A stretch of 64,000 bases of DNA from contig JANQPP010000109.1 in the NCBI GenBank assembly GCA_028289405.1, positions 177,835-241,834 of the forward strand, given 5' to 3'. Origin of the DNA: Pirellulales bacterium. Lineage in GTDB: Bacteria; Planctomycetota; Planctomycetia; Pirellulales; JANQPP01. Below the pieces are notes generated by a model. The model searched no databases, was not told where the DNA came from, and worked only from the letters and a program-made list of their open reading frames with translations. Shown one piece after another: positions 40,181-50,465 of this stretch; position 1 is the first letter of the stretch; each line of letters begins with the position of its first letter. A program made the translations under genes and the position numbers.

Positions 40181-40213
40181 GAGGTCGCCCACCACCAGGA
40201 ATCGGCTTGGGAG

Positions 40214-41515
40214 TCAACGCGCAGGCGGGGAAATCTCGTAAGCCAATCGGATCCCCGAGAATTGCCAGCGGGCATCCGGGGGAAAGAAGTTGCGATACGT
40301 ATCACGCAGATGGCTGCGAGATGAGACGCAAGATCCCCCTCGCAACACGTATTGGTTGCACATGAACTTGCCGTTGTATTCTCCGATGGCCCCCTCGGGC
40401 TGTGCGTAGCCTGGATAGGGACAATAGGGGCTGGCCGTCCATTCCCAAACGTCCCCGAACAACTGGCGGGGAGCATGCGTGCTATCCGTGTCCGCCGACT
40501 CGCAAGGAATGGGGTGAAAAACCTCTCGTTCGACGAAGTTTCCCTCGATCGGCACTCCTTCGGCGGCAACTTCCCACTCTTGCTCCGTGGGCAGGCGTGC
40601 ACCTGCCCAACGGGCGAAAGCATCCGCCTCGAAGTAGCTCACGTGGCAGACGGGCTCCTCTTCGCAAAGCGCCCGCAAGCCTGAGAGCGTAAACTCACGC
40701 CAACCAACATCGCTTCGCATCCAATAAAGTGGTGCTTGCCATTGTTGCTCTTGAACCGTTTGCCAACCTAGCGAAAGCCACAGCTCGGGCCGCTCGTAGC
40801 CGCCATCCTCCACGAATTCGAGGTACTCCCCATTGGTTACGAGCCGAGACTGGAGGGAAAATCCTTCGAGGAAAACGCGATGCCGAGGATATTCGTTGTC
40901 ATAGGCGAAGTCTTCGCTCGCGGCCTTGCCGATTTCTCGTAACCCCTCTTCAAACGCGAAGAAGGCCTCGCAGCGCCGATCGGGCAAGCTGACTTGGGTC
41001 ACGACCTCCTGGTAGGCAGGGAAGATTGGGTTGCAGGAAAAGACGTGCTTGATGTCCGTCAGAATCAGCTCTTGGTGCTGCTGTTCGTGGTGCAATCCGA
41101 TCTCCACGAGACGCGCCAAGTCAGGGTGTTCGTCGACCGCGTCATCAGCCAGCAACCTCATCATGGCACGATCTACCTGGCGTCGATACGCATGGATTTC
41201 GCCCACCGTGGGGCGGGATAGCAACCCCCGCCGCGAACGTGTGAACGGCTGGCCAATCGATTGGTAGTAAGAATTGAATAGGTGTTCGTATAACGGCGGA
41301 GATTTCCAATCCTTGACATAGGGTTTGAGGAGGAAGGTCTCGAAGAACCAAGTCGTGTGTGCTAGGTGCCACCTCGTCGGACTCACATCCGGCATCGACT
41401 GGATGACGCAATCCTCGGGATTCAGAGGCTCACACAATGCTTCCGTGCGTTGACGTACCTCGCGAAAACGGGCCGCCAAGGTTGCCAGTTGGTCATGTTG
41501 TTGCTGCATGCTCAT
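40214..41515 (-). CDS. egtB: EgtB-type sulfoxide synthase (ergothioneine biosynthesis)
   Basis: A 433-residue protein starting at the ATG at 41513-41515. The N-terminal DinB_2 domain carries the iron-binding three-histidine set: [12 protein letters not shown] (His50/His53), then HHEQQHQE with His143 and His147. The C-terminal FGE/SUMF1-like domain (about 200-430) has [19 protein letters not shown] sequence and [14 protein letters not shown], ending in [22 protein letters not shown], the region that shapes the active site. EgtB joins a cysteine or gamma-glutamylcysteine to hercynine through oxidation. Its partner EgtD is not in the window, so I cannot tell whether the pathway is complete or which thiol is used. 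Confidence 0.9.
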   Translation of the reverse strand: MSMQQQHDQLATLAARFREVRQRTEALCEPLNPEDCVIQSMPDVSPTRWHLAHTTWFFETFLLKPYVKDWKSPPLYEHLFNSYYQSIGQPFTRSRRGLLSRPTVGEIHAYRRQVDRAMMRLLADDAVDEHPDLARLVEIGLHHEQQHQELILTDIKHVFSCNPIFPAYQEVVTQVSLPDRRCEAFFAFEEGLREIGKAASEDFAYDNEYPRHRVFLEGFSLQSRLVTNGEYLEFVEDGGYERPELWLSLGWQTVQEQQWQAPLYWMRSDVGWREFTLSGLRALCEEEPVCHVSYFEADAFARWAGARLPTEQEWEVAAEGVPIEGNFVEREVFHPIPCESADTDSTHAPRQLFGDVWEWTASPYCPYPGYAQPEGAIGEYNGKFMCNQYVLRGGSCVSSRSHLRDTYRNFFPPDARWQFSGIRLAYEISPPAR

Positions 41516-41679
41516 GTGCCAGGTTCTCCGGCATGGGCGAGGGTCCTCTGTCCCGATTCAATCCATCGGTCCGCCTTGTTTGCCAGCGTAGCAAAATTGC
41601 CACGAGGCTGCAGTGACCTATTTTTGATTATGGTCACCGGCGGCACATCTTGGCGAATTTTGGGCGGGTTTCGTGGCCT

Positions 41680-41702
41680 ATGGGCGTTTTTTTCGCCCAG
41701 AC
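41680..41702. promoter_or_regulatory. T-loop hairpin upstream of threonine synthase
   Basis: The sequence ATGGGCG then seven T then CGCCCAG forms a short stem (about five to six base pairs) with the T-run in the loop, so it is not an intrinsic terminator. It lies about 85 bases upstream of the thrC start. A role in the leader of that gene is only a possibility. Confidence 0.25.
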
Positions 41703-41785
41703 GGCCAACTTGATCCGCGTCGACCATTCCCCTACACTGCGCGCCACTTTTCACGCACCGCGGCTGGTTATCGAGTCCAATCCCC

Positions 41786-43189
41786 GTGTCCACGACGACT
41801 GATATCGCGTTTCAAAAGTGCGTGTTCCCTGCTTGTGGGGCCACGTACGGCGTGGACGAAGTCCGCGTGCGGTGTGATTCCTGTGGCGGATTGTTGGATA
41901 TTTCCTACGACTGGGACCGTCTCCAAGTCCCCCCGAACCTTGCTTGGTTCGAGCAGAAGTGGACTCGCCGGCACGAGCCGCTGCCGTTCAGCGGTGTTTG
42001 GCGATTTCATGAATTGCTGCCGTTCGCTCCGCCGGAAAGCGTCGTCACGATCGGCGAAGGCCAAACGTTGCTCAAATCTTCGCCCCAGGTGGGACGCTAT
42101 GTCGGGCAGCGGAAGGGCGAACTCTATCTGCAATATGAGGGGATGAACCCGTCGGGCAGTTTCAAGGACAACGGCATGTCCGCTGCCTTCACGCACGCGC
42201 GTTCCATCGGCGCTACCAAGGCGGCCTGTGCCTCAACGGGCAACACCAGTGCTTCCCTGGCGCTGTACTGCTCGGTGACGCAGTCCATGAAGGCGATCAT
42301 CTTCGTCGGCTCCGGAAAAATCGCCTACGGCAAACTGTCGCAAGCCTTGGACTACGGCGCCCTGACGGTGCAGATCGCCGGCGATTTCGACGACGCCATG
42401 CAGCGTGTGCGGGAAGTTTCCTCGCGTCTGGGCATCTATCTGGTCAACAGCGTGAACCCCTTCCGCTTAGAGGGGCAGAAGACGATCATTTACCGCATTC
42501 TCGAAGGCTTACAGTGGCAGGTTCCCGATTGGATCGCCGTACCCGGCGGAAATTTGGGGAATTCTAGCGCATTTGGAAAAGCGCTAATGGAGCTACATGA
42601 AATCGGCCTGATTCCGCGCATGCCCCGCCTGGCGGTGATCAATGCTCAAGGAGCGGATACGCTCTACCAATTGCACGAAGTGCAGGGTGTCCGCTGGAAC
42701 CAAGCCGAGCCTCCCTTGGATGATATCGAAGCGTTCTTTCATGAGATGGACGCGCAACAGCGTCGTGCCTCCACGATTGCCAGTGCCATCGAAATCAACC
42801 GTCCGGTGAATCTCACGAAGTGCCTACGGGCCTTGGAAGCCTGTGACGGTGTCGTGAGGCAGGTCTCCGACCAGGAGATTTTGGATGCCAAAGCCCAGGT
42901 GGGCGCCGGCGGGCTCGGTTGCGAACCGGCCAGTGCCGCCAGCGTGGCGGGCGTGAAAAAACTAATCGCCGAAGGGGTCATCGGGCGCGACGAACGCGTC
43001 GTCTGCATCTTGACGGGCCATCAATTGAAGGACCCCACGGCCACGGTCGCTTATCATACGACCGATCAAGAGTTGTTTAACGATGTGCTGGCCAGCCGCG
43101 GCGTGCGGCGGGCCACGTATGCCAACCGAGCCGTCGCCGTGCCCAACGACTTGGACGAAATCATCAAAGCGATTCAGCTTTATCGCTGA
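41786..43189 (+). CDS. thrC: Threonine synthase
   Basis: A 467-residue PLP enzyme with a GTG start at 41786; no clear ribosome-binding site is visible, but there is no better start. The N-terminal [24 protein letters not shown] (starting at residue 12) is a zinc-ribbon-like segment seen in one class of ThrC. The PLP Lys127 is in [11 protein letters not shown], followed by [20 protein letters not shown], which binds the phosphate of the substrate. It converts O-phosphohomoserine to threonine. The next same-strand gene is 229 bases away, so operon structure is doubtful. The upstream T-loop hairpin at 41680-41702 is noted. Confidence 0.95.
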   Translation: MSTTTDIAFQKCVFPACGATYGVDEVRVRCDSCGGLLDISYDWDRLQVPPNLAWFEQKWTRRHEPLPFSGVWRFHELLPFAPPESVVTIGEGQTLLKSSPQVGRYVGQRKGELYLQYEGMNPSGSFKDNGMSAAFTHARSIGATKAACASTGNTSASLALYCSVTQSMKAIIFVGSGKIAYGKLSQALDYGALTVQIAGDFDDAMQRVREVSSRLGIYLVNSVNPFRLEGQKTIIYRILEGLQWQVPDWIAVPGGNLGNSSAFGKALMELHEIGLIPRMPRLAVINAQGADTLYQLHEVQGVRWNQAEPPLDDIEAFFHEMDAQQRRASTIASAIEINRPVNLTKCLRALEACDGVVRQVSDQEILDAKAQVGAGGLGCEPASAASVAGVKKLIAEGVIGRDERVVCILTGHQLKDPTATVAYHTTDQELFNDVLASRGVRRATYANRAVAVPNDLDEIIKAIQLYR

Positions 43190-43417
43190 GCACAGGCCGC
43201 GAATTCTGGCGCGAGCCAACGGCCCTGCCTTCGCATGCTGCCTATTCGCGCCATTTGTCTTCTCGTCGATAACTTCGCTTGGGACAAGACGGCCCTCTCG
43301 CTATAATTCGCCCCCTCATGTTTGAGCGGTACGGTTCATCCGCAAGACTTGGGCCGCACCGCCATTGTTTTCCCTCCGTTGTTTTTTCTGGCTCCAACAA
43401 GGCCATCCTCTATTTCC

Positions 43418-44455
43418 ATGCATGCACGGGTCTACCAAGGCGAATGGTGGTTCAAGGCGATGTTTTCGCTGGCCTGCCTCTCGTGTGTGGGCTGTGGCAC
43501 CACGAGGTGGAGCGATACGAGCCGCACCGCGACGGAGCAACTTTTGGTCTCCGATGCCATCGACCGTGCCGTGGACCGGATCGATCTGAGTCCGCTTTAC
43601 GGACAGTCGGTTTACTTGGACGAAACGTACCTGCGGGGCGTCGTGGATGAAAAGTATCTCATCAGTTCGCTGCGGCAACATATGCTGGCCAACGGGCTTC
43701 AAGTGAAGGATCAAAGGGACGAAGCGGATTTCGTGATCGAAGCCCGGGCCGGTGCTGTCGGCACCAGCCGGCAGGAAGTGCTGTATGGAATTCCGGCGGT
43801 GAACCTTCCTTCCATGGGGCCATTCGTCGCTCCGGCGGCCATTCCCGAAGTGCCGCTGGCGAAGCGGACCGAGCAGCAGGGAGTTGCCAAAATCGCGATG
43901 TTTGCTTTCGAGAACAAGACGGGCAATCGCGTGTGGCAATCGGGGATTGAACGGGTCGCCGCCAGCGCGCGAGATATCTGGCTATTTGGAGCGGGTCCGT
44001 TTCAGCGCGGGACCATCTACCGGGGACGCGGGAAGGTGTTTCGGTCCCCGTTGCTGCTCGAACGAAAAAATCACGTAATCGACGATGCCGATCCCCAGTT
44101 GGAACCGGAGGCACTGGGCATTGCCAAGTCCAAAAATTTCCAGGACGCGCCGGGTACGCATCAAGCGGAGGAATTGCCAGGCATGCGCCCCCTGCTGCCG
44201 GGCGCGGAGAACATTCCCGTTTCCGCGATCACCAAACCCTCACATGCGGCACCGAACACGATTCTCTTTCCGCCTCCCCGCACGCTGAAGCCTCAGGTGC
44301 AGCATTCGGGAACACCGATGAAGTCATCGGCAGAAAAAGCTACGGAGAAGGCCACTACGGTGCCGGCTGACAAGAATTCCAACAACGGCACTCCTACTTC
44401 CGCGCCACCCACTTCAGAAGATATGCCCGTCCGCTTGCCTAGTGTGGAAGAATGA
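43418..44455 (+). CDS. Lipoprotein-like protein resembling planctomycete DUF6655
   Basis: A 345-residue protein. The ATG at 43418 is chosen, giving a short N-terminus and a hydrophobic segment ending in LSCVGC (Cys26), which resembles a lipobox; the ATG at 43460 would shorten it and the frame reaches 43322. The next stretch, TTRWSDTSRTATEQLLVSDA (residues 28-47), resembles a planctomycete DUF6655-type family as I recall it. The core region to about residue 200 is compact; the rest is Pro-, Ala- and Ser-rich with polar repeats, likely disordered. Function unknown. It is convergent with the second sulfatase. Confidence 0.68.
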   Translation: MHARVYQGEWWFKAMFSLACLSCVGCGTTRWSDTSRTATEQLLVSDAIDRAVDRIDLSPLYGQSVYLDETYLRGVVDEKYLISSLRQHMLANGLQVKDQRDEADFVIEARAGAVGTSRQEVLYGIPAVNLPSMGPFVAPAAIPEVPLAKRTEQQGVAKIAMFAFENKTGNRVWQSGIERVAASARDIWLFGAGPFQRGTIYRGRGKVFRSPLLLERKNHVIDDADPQLEPEALGIAKSKNFQDAPGTHQAEELPGMRPLLPGAENIPVSAITKPSHAAPNTILFPPPRTLKPQVQHSGTPMKSSAEKATEKATTVPADKNSNNGTPTSAPPTSEDMPVRLPSVEE

Positions 44456-44519
44456 GGCGATTGCCGCGCGTGCTCACGTGTACGATGTCCGCGAACCGGC
44501 TTGCCTGCGGAGATCAATC

Positions 44520-46079
44520 TCAGCGCTCCGTGGATGAGAGAATCCGTTCGAGCTCCGCCGCCATTGCGTCGGCGATATCCGGATGTTCTCGAATCACGTT
44601 GATCTTTTGCGAGCGGTCCGTGGCCAGGTTGTAGAGCTGGGCCTCTGGAGCAGCGGCTTTGATCTCGCCGCTCTCGATGTCACTGTTCACGTGGCCGGTA
44701 AACCGATGGGCGGCTGGTCCGGCGAACAGATGGTCACCGACTTCGGTTCCGGGAAAGCCTCCATGGGCTTGTGCTGGAATATACATCCAATCCCCCTTTC
44801 TCAAGGAGAGATGAGACTTTCTCGCCGGCGCGATGAGCAATTGTTCGCGCACTTCCCGCGCTGGGTCGCCCGTGAGCACGGGCAGAAGGTTGACGCTATC
44901 TGGTCCCTCGTCCGGTCCGAGCGTTCGACCAACGAGGTCGGCGAGCGTGGCATAGAGGTCGACGTTACTGACCAGCGAATCGGACTCGCTGCCTTCCGGA
45001 ACTCGTCCGGGCCAGCGCGCGATGAACGGCACGCGATGCCCCCCTTCCCATGCATCAAACTTGAACCCTAGCAAGTCGCCGTTCAAGCGATGTCCCGATC
45101 TCCAGGCATCCTGGCCGCCACGATTGAGCATGCCGCCGTTATCACTCGTGAAAATGAGCAGCGTATTGCCGGCCACGCCGGTTTCATCGAGCGCGGCCAT
45201 GACTTCGCCCACCATCCAGTCCAACTCATGAATAAAGTCGCCATAGCGTCCCGCCTGGCTCGTTCCTTGGAAGCGTTTGACGGGAGTGAAGGGGTGGTGA
45301 ATATTCGTCGTGGCGAAGTACAGGAAGAATGGAGATTCACGCTCTGATTGCTCTCGAATCCAATGCACCGCCTTATCGGTGAGCCGGGTACCGACGAGCT
45401 CGTCATCGTAAGCGGCATGCGCCGCCCGGGCCCCGCCGATTTCCGTCGCGCCGAACTTCTCATCGAAGGGGCGTGTTTTGGCAGTCCGCCCGTAGACGAA
45501 TGGATCATCTTCGGTGAGCCCAACGACGCCGTGGTTTTCCACGAAGACAAATGGCGGATGACTGTTGACAACGGGGACACCAAAATAGCAGTCGAACCCG
45601 AGTTCCAACGGCCCTGGCTTGAGAGGCGCGTTCCAATCGGTCGGTCGCTGGTCCCCGAAACCGAGATGCCATTTGCCGATGCAAGCCGTCGCGTACCCGG
45701 CATCTTGGGCCAGATCGGCGATGGTCGTGCGCTCGAGATCGACGACAAGTGGCGTCCGTAAAAAGACGGGTCCCCAGAGATTGCCTCGGCGGACCGGATA
45801 CCTGCCGGTGATGAGCGCATACCGGGACGGAGTGCAAACCGCGGAAGCCGAATGGGCATCCGTGAACCGCCTGCCTTGTTGGGCCAGCCGATCGATGTTC
45901 GGCGTTTGGACCTTGGTGGCGCCATAGCATCCCAGATCACCGTAACCCAAGTCGTCCGCGAAGATGACCACTACATTCGGTAAGGATGGCTGCTGGCACT
46001 TCACGTCCCGAGGAGACAACGCCCCAACCTCGATCAGGAAAACGGCGGCTAAAACCAGGAGATCCTGCGACCAACTCAT
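44520..46079 (-). CDS. Cys-type sulfatase (arylsulfatase family), second copy
   Basis: A 519-residue sulfatase starting at the ATG at 46077-46079 (an extension from a TTG at 46094 is possible). A signal peptide ends near residue 25. PNVVVIFADDLGYGDLGCYG at 34-53 carries Asp42/Asp43; CTPSR at 82-86 is the formylglycine site with Cys82. CIGKWHLGFGDQRPTDW and FTSDNGGMLNRGG give the other catalytic motifs. It differs from the sulfatase at 35336 in the CTPSR variant and in several loops, so the substrates are probably different. Its transcription runs toward the DUF6655-like lipoprotein. A maturase is not present here. Confidence 0.95.
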   Translation of the reverse strand: MSWSQDLLVLAAVFLIEVGALSPRDVKCQQPSLPNVVVIFADDLGYGDLGCYGATKVQTPNIDRLAQQGRRFTDAHSASAVCTPSRYALITGRYPVRRGNLWGPVFLRTPLVVDLERTTIADLAQDAGYATACIGKWHLGFGDQRPTDWNAPLKPGPLELGFDCYFGVPVVNSHPPFVFVENHGVVGLTEDDPFVYGRTAKTRPFDEKFGATEIGGARAAHAAYDDELVGTRLTDKAVHWIREQSERESPFFLYFATTNIHHPFTPVKRFQGTSQAGRYGDFIHELDWMVGEVMAALDETGVAGNTLLIFTSDNGGMLNRGGQDAWRSGHRLNGDLLGFKFDAWEGGHRVPFIARWPGRVPEGSESDSLVSNVDLYATLADLVGRTLGPDEGPDSVNLLPVLTGDPAREVREQLLIAPARKSHLSLRKGDWMYIPAQAHGGFPGTEVGDHLFAGPAAHRFTGHVNSDIESGEIKAAAPEAQLYNLATDRSQKINVIREHPDIADAMAAELERILSSTER

Positions 46080-46495
46080 GGCATTTTGTCTCAAAAAATC
46101 TGCAATGGCGAATGGTCACGCCAAGTAACCATTTGCTGTCCAAGTAAGGTTATGCCCAACAATGTTGTGATATGCGAGCGAGCGCCGTTCCAGCACACCC
46201 GTACGATTCTACGCGAATTCAATGGGATAATTCAAAACGGATCGCCAAGTTACCGCAACGATATTTGGTCTAGGTGAAGTTTCGAACGAACACTCATTGC
46301 CCGCATATTCGACGACACCGTTTAATTCGGCCCCGCCGCGCCGAGATCAAATTTGCACAATCGTCGAATTTCCGGGTGTGCATTGATCGCGACCTGGATC
46401 GAAGACGAAGGCGGCACTTGCGGTGAACTAGGCTTGAAAGTAGATGCGTCCGTCATCTTTCCCTGCCAAGTTCAACACAGGAATACTCCGAATTG
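46080..46495. other. Divergent intergenic region between sulfatase and DUF1570-like gene
   Basis: About 415 bases. AT-richer than the surroundings near 46140-46270, as expected for promoters. Short frames at 46086-46277 lack protein-like content. No palindrome or RNA gene stood out. Confidence 0.35.
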
Positions 46496-47614
46496 ATGAG
46501 CGCAAACATGACGCGACCGATGTGGCGATTGGCGGTATGTGTTTTGGGGGCCGTGCTGCTGTTGGTAGCGGTCGCCGTTCGGCCCGCTCACGGCGGCAAG
46601 CCATCTTGGATGATGCGTCTGCGCGTCAACGGGGAACTCTTCGAAGGGCTGCCCGTGCATCGGGAACCGCATGAAGTGACGTTCCTCCTGCGTGACGGCA
46701 GCATGAAGTCTTTTCATCCACGCGAGGCCTCCGGATTGGAACGCGTGAATCAGCCCTTCGAGAGCTACTCCGCCTCCGACATTCGGAATAGCCTGGTCCG
46801 GGAACTGGGGAGCGGCTTTCAGGTCACTGGCACGGGCAATTATCTCGTGGCCCATCCGCGCGGAGAAAAAGACCAGTGGGCTGCCCGGTTCGAGGACCTG
46901 TACCGCGCGTTTCGCCAATATTTTCAAGTGCGGGGAGTGCCGCTAAAAGATCCGCCCTTCCCCATGGTGGCCATCGTGTGGAAGACCGAGGAAGAGTTCT
47001 TCCGTTATGCCCATGGCGAAGGCGTCAATATCGGCAGGGGAGTCATGGGCTACTATTCCCCGCTTAGTAACCGTATCACGTTGTTCGACGTCACACGGGG
47101 CAAGCCCAATAACAAGAACTGGTACATGAATGCCGAGACGATTATTCACGAAGCGGCCCATCAAACCGCTTTCAACACGGGACTGCATAGCCGCTTCGGC
47201 ACGACACCCAAATGGGTCGTGGAAGGTTTGGGGACGTTGTTCGAAGCGCCGGGCGTGTGGAACTCGGCGGCCTTTACCCGGCAGCAAGACCGGATCAATC
47301 GCGTGCGGCTCGAAGATTTTCGCGCCTACGTCAACCAGGGCCGGCCCAAAGGGAGTCTGCTGAGTTTGATCGGTTCGGACCGGCTGTTTCAAACCAACGT
47401 CGCCGCAGCGTATGCCGAGTCTTGGGCCTTCAGCTTTTATCTAATGGAGACGCGTCCCCGCGAGTACGCCCGGATCCTTCTCAAAACTGCCGATCGCCCT
47501 TCCTTCGAGGATTATTCTTCCTCCGAGAGGGTCGCCGATTTCATCTCGATTTTCGGCAAGGACATCGAATTGTTGGAAACCAATTTCCTGCAGTACATGT
47601 CCCGGATCCGCTAA
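46496..47614 (+). CDS. DUF1570-like secreted HExxH metallopeptidase-like protein
   Basis: A 372-residue protein from the ATG at 46496 (TTG at 46493 and further ATG at 46508 possible). Residues 9-33 form a signal peptide. The layout recalls planctomycete DUF1570: a beta-strand-rich start, a region with FPMVAIVWKTEEEFFRYA (156-173), then the zinc motif HEAAH at 218-222. WVVEG around 240-244 supplies Glu243 as a plausible third ligand. It is distinct in sequence from the HEVTH protein at 33821. Substrate and role are unknown. It stands divergent from sulfatase 2 and upstream, on the same strand, of the symporter gene after a 400-base gap. Confidence 0.82.
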   Translation: MSANMTRPMWRLAVCVLGAVLLLVAVAVRPAHGGKPSWMMRLRVNGELFEGLPVHREPHEVTFLLRDGSMKSFHPREASGLERVNQPFESYSASDIRNSLVRELGSGFQVTGTGNYLVAHPRGEKDQWAARFEDLYRAFRQYFQVRGVPLKDPPFPMVAIVWKTEEEFFRYAHGEGVNIGRGVMGYYSPLSNRITLFDVTRGKPNNKNWYMNAETIIHEAAHQTAFNTGLHSRFGTTPKWVVEGLGTLFEAPGVWNSAAFTRQQDRINRVRLEDFRAYVNQGRPKGSLLSLIGSDRLFQTNVAAAYAESWAFSFYLMETRPREYARILLKTADRPSFEDYSSSERVADFISIFGKDIELLETNFLQYMSRIR

Positions 47615-48018
47615 GCGGCGTCTGCCGTCTCCGTCCGCGCTCCTAAACATGGCGTTCCAAGCCGCGGCGTTGGTCGATACCGCGAATCCATGACACACTT
47701 TCCGTGGCAGATCTCTCCGATCGACCTCGGAAGCCACCCGCTCCGCCTGTTCTCTCAGTCAAACGGGCGAAACAGCGCCAAAGATTGACCGATTCTCCTT
47801 CGGTCCATCTCAATGAAGGCATTTTGGGCGAACCGATAAGACTTTTCGCTTGATTCGTCCATCGGCGTTTCACGGCCGCTGGACGTCCCATTTCGCCGAT
47901 TCGTCGATGTTTTGTTCCCGGGTCCTTTCTAAATTTTGAAAGAAACGTCGAACCGGATGGGTTACAATGCCCGGCCATGTTTCGTCCAGGACCCTGAAAC
48001 GTGGAAGGGAATGCCGGC
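47615..48018. other. Intergenic region before the symporter gene
   Basis: About 400 bases. Antisense frames here (47441-47737, 47643-48020) are not protein-like. No RNA gene or strong terminator is visible; the symporter promoter is expected here. Confidence 0.35.
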
Positions 48019-50199
48019 ATGGCCCCGCTCGATTACGTCGTATTGACCGCCTATTTTTTGGGAATGGCGGGCATTGGTTGGATCTGCCTGCGCCGCACAC
48101 AGAAGCAGGAAGATTTCTTTCTGGGAGGCCGGTCGTTTGGCAAGCTGCTGCAAACCTTTGCCGCGTTCGGCGCCGGAACGAGCGCGAATGAACCGATTCA
48201 AGTTGGCCGAACCGTGTGGACGAGCGGCCTCAGCGGGATCTGGAGCGTCTTCTTGTGGCTTTTCGTCACACCTTTCTACTGGATCTTCGGTGTGTGGTAT
48301 CGGCGGATGCGGCTGCTCACGCTGGGGGATTGGTTCGTGGAGCGGTACAACAGCCCCGGTTTGGGGGCGGCGTATGCCCTGTTCGCGATCGCCTTCTATA
48401 TGAATTATCTTTCCACGAATTTTTCCGCGATCTCCAAAGCGGCCGCGCCGTTGATGAACATCGACACCATTCATCTGCCTGGCATGGATGGACCCGTCGG
48501 CTTGGAAATGGTGCTCGTCCCCATCATCGCCGCCGTGGTCGTGATTTATGGCGTGCTGGGAGGCTTGCGGGCGGCGTATTGGACTGATCTCGTTCAAGGT
48601 CTGTGCATCATTTTTCTTTCCTTGATTCTCGTCCCCTTCGGCCTCAAGGGTTTGGTCGAAGAACATGGGACACCGGAACAAACGAAGATCATGGACGGAT
48701 TCGAGATCATGCACGACCGGGTGAGCGATGAATATTTTCAACTTTTCGAAGGGCCTCGAGCCGGCGAGTTCCCGCTGCATTACATCGTATCCCTCTCCCT
48801 GTTGGGGCTTGTGGGCATCGTGGTGCAGCCGCATTTCATTGCCACGGGCGGCGGTTCGGCGCGGACGGAAAACTCCGCACGCATCGGGTTGGTGACGGGA
48901 AATTTTTTGAAGCGATTTTGTTCGGTCGGCTGGGCGATCGCGGGACTGATCATGCTCGCGCTGATGGCCGGCAATTCCGAAATTGGGCAAGACCCGGACC
49001 GGCTATGGGGCGTGGCATCTCGGGAAATTTTGGGGCCCCTGAATTTGGGACTCGTCGGCTTGATGTTGGCCTGCCTCTTGGCCGCGCTGATGTCGTCCGC
49101 GGATTGTTACATGCTGGTGACGTCCGCGCTCGTGGTCCGCAATATCTATGTCAGGTTCATCAACCCAGACGCCAGCGAAGCGACCTGTGTGCGACTGGGC
49201 CGAATCGTGGGTCTTGTGATGATTACGGGCGCCGCGTTTATTTCACTGCGGCACATGGATGTGTTCAGCCAATTCAAATTCACCTTGGAATTGCCCATTC
49301 TGTTCGCCGCGCCCTTTTGGTGGGGCATGGTCTGGCGACGTCCGGGGAAGTGGGCGGCTTGGATCGCCGTGCTCTATTCGCTGCTGGTGTTCTTCGTGAT
49401 TCCGATGGTGCTGCCGATGGTCTATCCCGATCTTCGCCACGACGCACGGTGGGCCGTGACGACAGGGACCTCCACCACGACGATCCGACGTCCGGCGACG
49501 TTGACCGACCAGGCACGGCATGATGCCTGGCAGCAAGCCCGCGACGCGGCCCAAGAGAAGGAAGGCGCGGAACGCGAAGCGGCGCTGCGGGATTTGGGAC
49601 CAGAACCCCCGATCGCTCCGTTGGGAGAAACCTTGGAAGACACCTTCGTGACTCCCGGAAAATCCATTTTCTGGAGCGACGGGGTGACTTATCCTGACGA
49701 TGCCGCCATCTGTGTCGTCAATCGCGAAGAAAAGCAAAATACTACGACCGTCTGGACGGTACGTGACTCAACAAACGAACCGGTAACAGGAAAGGGACGC
49801 TTCAATTTGGACTTCCTCCTGTACCATCTGGCCGGGATGGAATTTGAAACCAAATCGAACGCGCTGTTGGAAACCATGCGTCTGGCTCCGCGTCTGGCGA
49901 CACCGCTATTGGTAATGTTCATCGTGAGCTGGATCACGCCCCGTTTGCCACGCGAATTGCTGGATCGTTATTTCGTGAAGATGAAGACGCCAGTACTCCC
50001 CGATCCCGAGGCGGATGCGCGAGAATTGGAAGCCTCGTATGCGAATCCGGCCAGCTTTGAAAACCGGAAGCTTTTTCCGGGCACGGATTGGGAATTTCGC
50101 AAGCCGACATTCCTCGATATCGCCGGCTTCGTGGTATGCCTGGGGATTTGCGTGGCTATCATCAGCTTTGCCGCCTGGCTAGCAAACTTGGGTGCCTGA
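48019..50199 (+). CDS. Sodium:solute symporter (SSS family) with long hydrophilic insertion
   Basis: A 726-residue transporter. The ATG at 48019 follows AAGGG about nine bases upstream (a GTG at 48001 is possible). Roughly thirteen membrane helices are distributed over residues 5-475 and the last third. The sodium-site region contains FGAGTSANEPIQVGRTVWTSG (starting near residue 52) and GGLRAAYWTDLVQG, as in SSS family members. A long soluble insertion, about residues 475-625, is rich in Glu, Ala and Asp (TDQARHDAWQQARDAAQEKEGAERE), then membrane helices resume. Substrate (sugar, proline or similar) cannot be read from sequence. The extra loop is unusual. Confidence 0.88.
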   Translation: MAPLDYVVLTAYFLGMAGIGWICLRRTQKQEDFFLGGRSFGKLLQTFAAFGAGTSANEPIQVGRTVWTSGLSGIWSVFLWLFVTPFYWIFGVWYRRMRLLTLGDWFVERYNSPGLGAAYALFAIAFYMNYLSTNFSAISKAAAPLMNIDTIHLPGMDGPVGLEMVLVPIIAAVVVIYGVLGGLRAAYWTDLVQGLCIIFLSLILVPFGLKGLVEEHGTPEQTKIMDGFEIMHDRVSDEYFQLFEGPRAGEFPLHYIVSLSLLGLVGIVVQPHFIATGGGSARTENSARIGLVTGNFLKRFCSVGWAIAGLIMLALMAGNSEIGQDPDRLWGVASREILGPLNLGLVGLMLACLLAALMSSADCYMLVTSALVVRNIYVRFINPDASEATCVRLGRIVGLVMITGAAFISLRHMDVFSQFKFTLELPILFAAPFWWGMVWRRPGKWAAWIAVLYSLLVFFVIPMVLPMVYPDLRHDARWAVTTGTSTTTIRRPATLTDQARHDAWQQARDAAQEKEGAEREAALRDLGPEPPIAPLGETLEDTFVTPGKSIFWSDGVTYPDDAAICVVNREEKQNTTTVWTVRDSTNEPVTGKGRFNLDFLLYHLAGMEFETKSNALLETMRLAPRLATPLLVMFIVSWITPRLPRELLDRYFVKMKTPVLPDPEADARELEASYANPASFENRKLFPGTDWEFRKPTFLDIAGFVVCLGICVAIISFAAWLANLGA

Positions 50200-50465
50200 A
50201 AGCATTCCAAGTAAAATCTCCTGGTTCGCCTATTTCCTGCAAGAACTGTTCGCTTGCGTTAGGGTTGCCTCCCAAGCCACCTGTTTTTCCTGATTTGTAT
50301 TCTATTGTGCCAGTGGAAGGCGATATTTTCGCCAAACCTTTCCTTTCTTATTCAATTGGCACGATTGGATCATCCGATATTAACGGCACAGCCAGACACG
50401 CGTCTCTCACCGTTGGGAAACGCGATTTCCGATTTATCATGGGCAAGCCAGGGTAGACTCGAACC

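Noticed and set aside
47962..48990. A 342-codon minus-strand frame
   Set aside because: It covers the first half of the symporter gene in the opposite strand; His/Asp/Gln-rich and motif-free.
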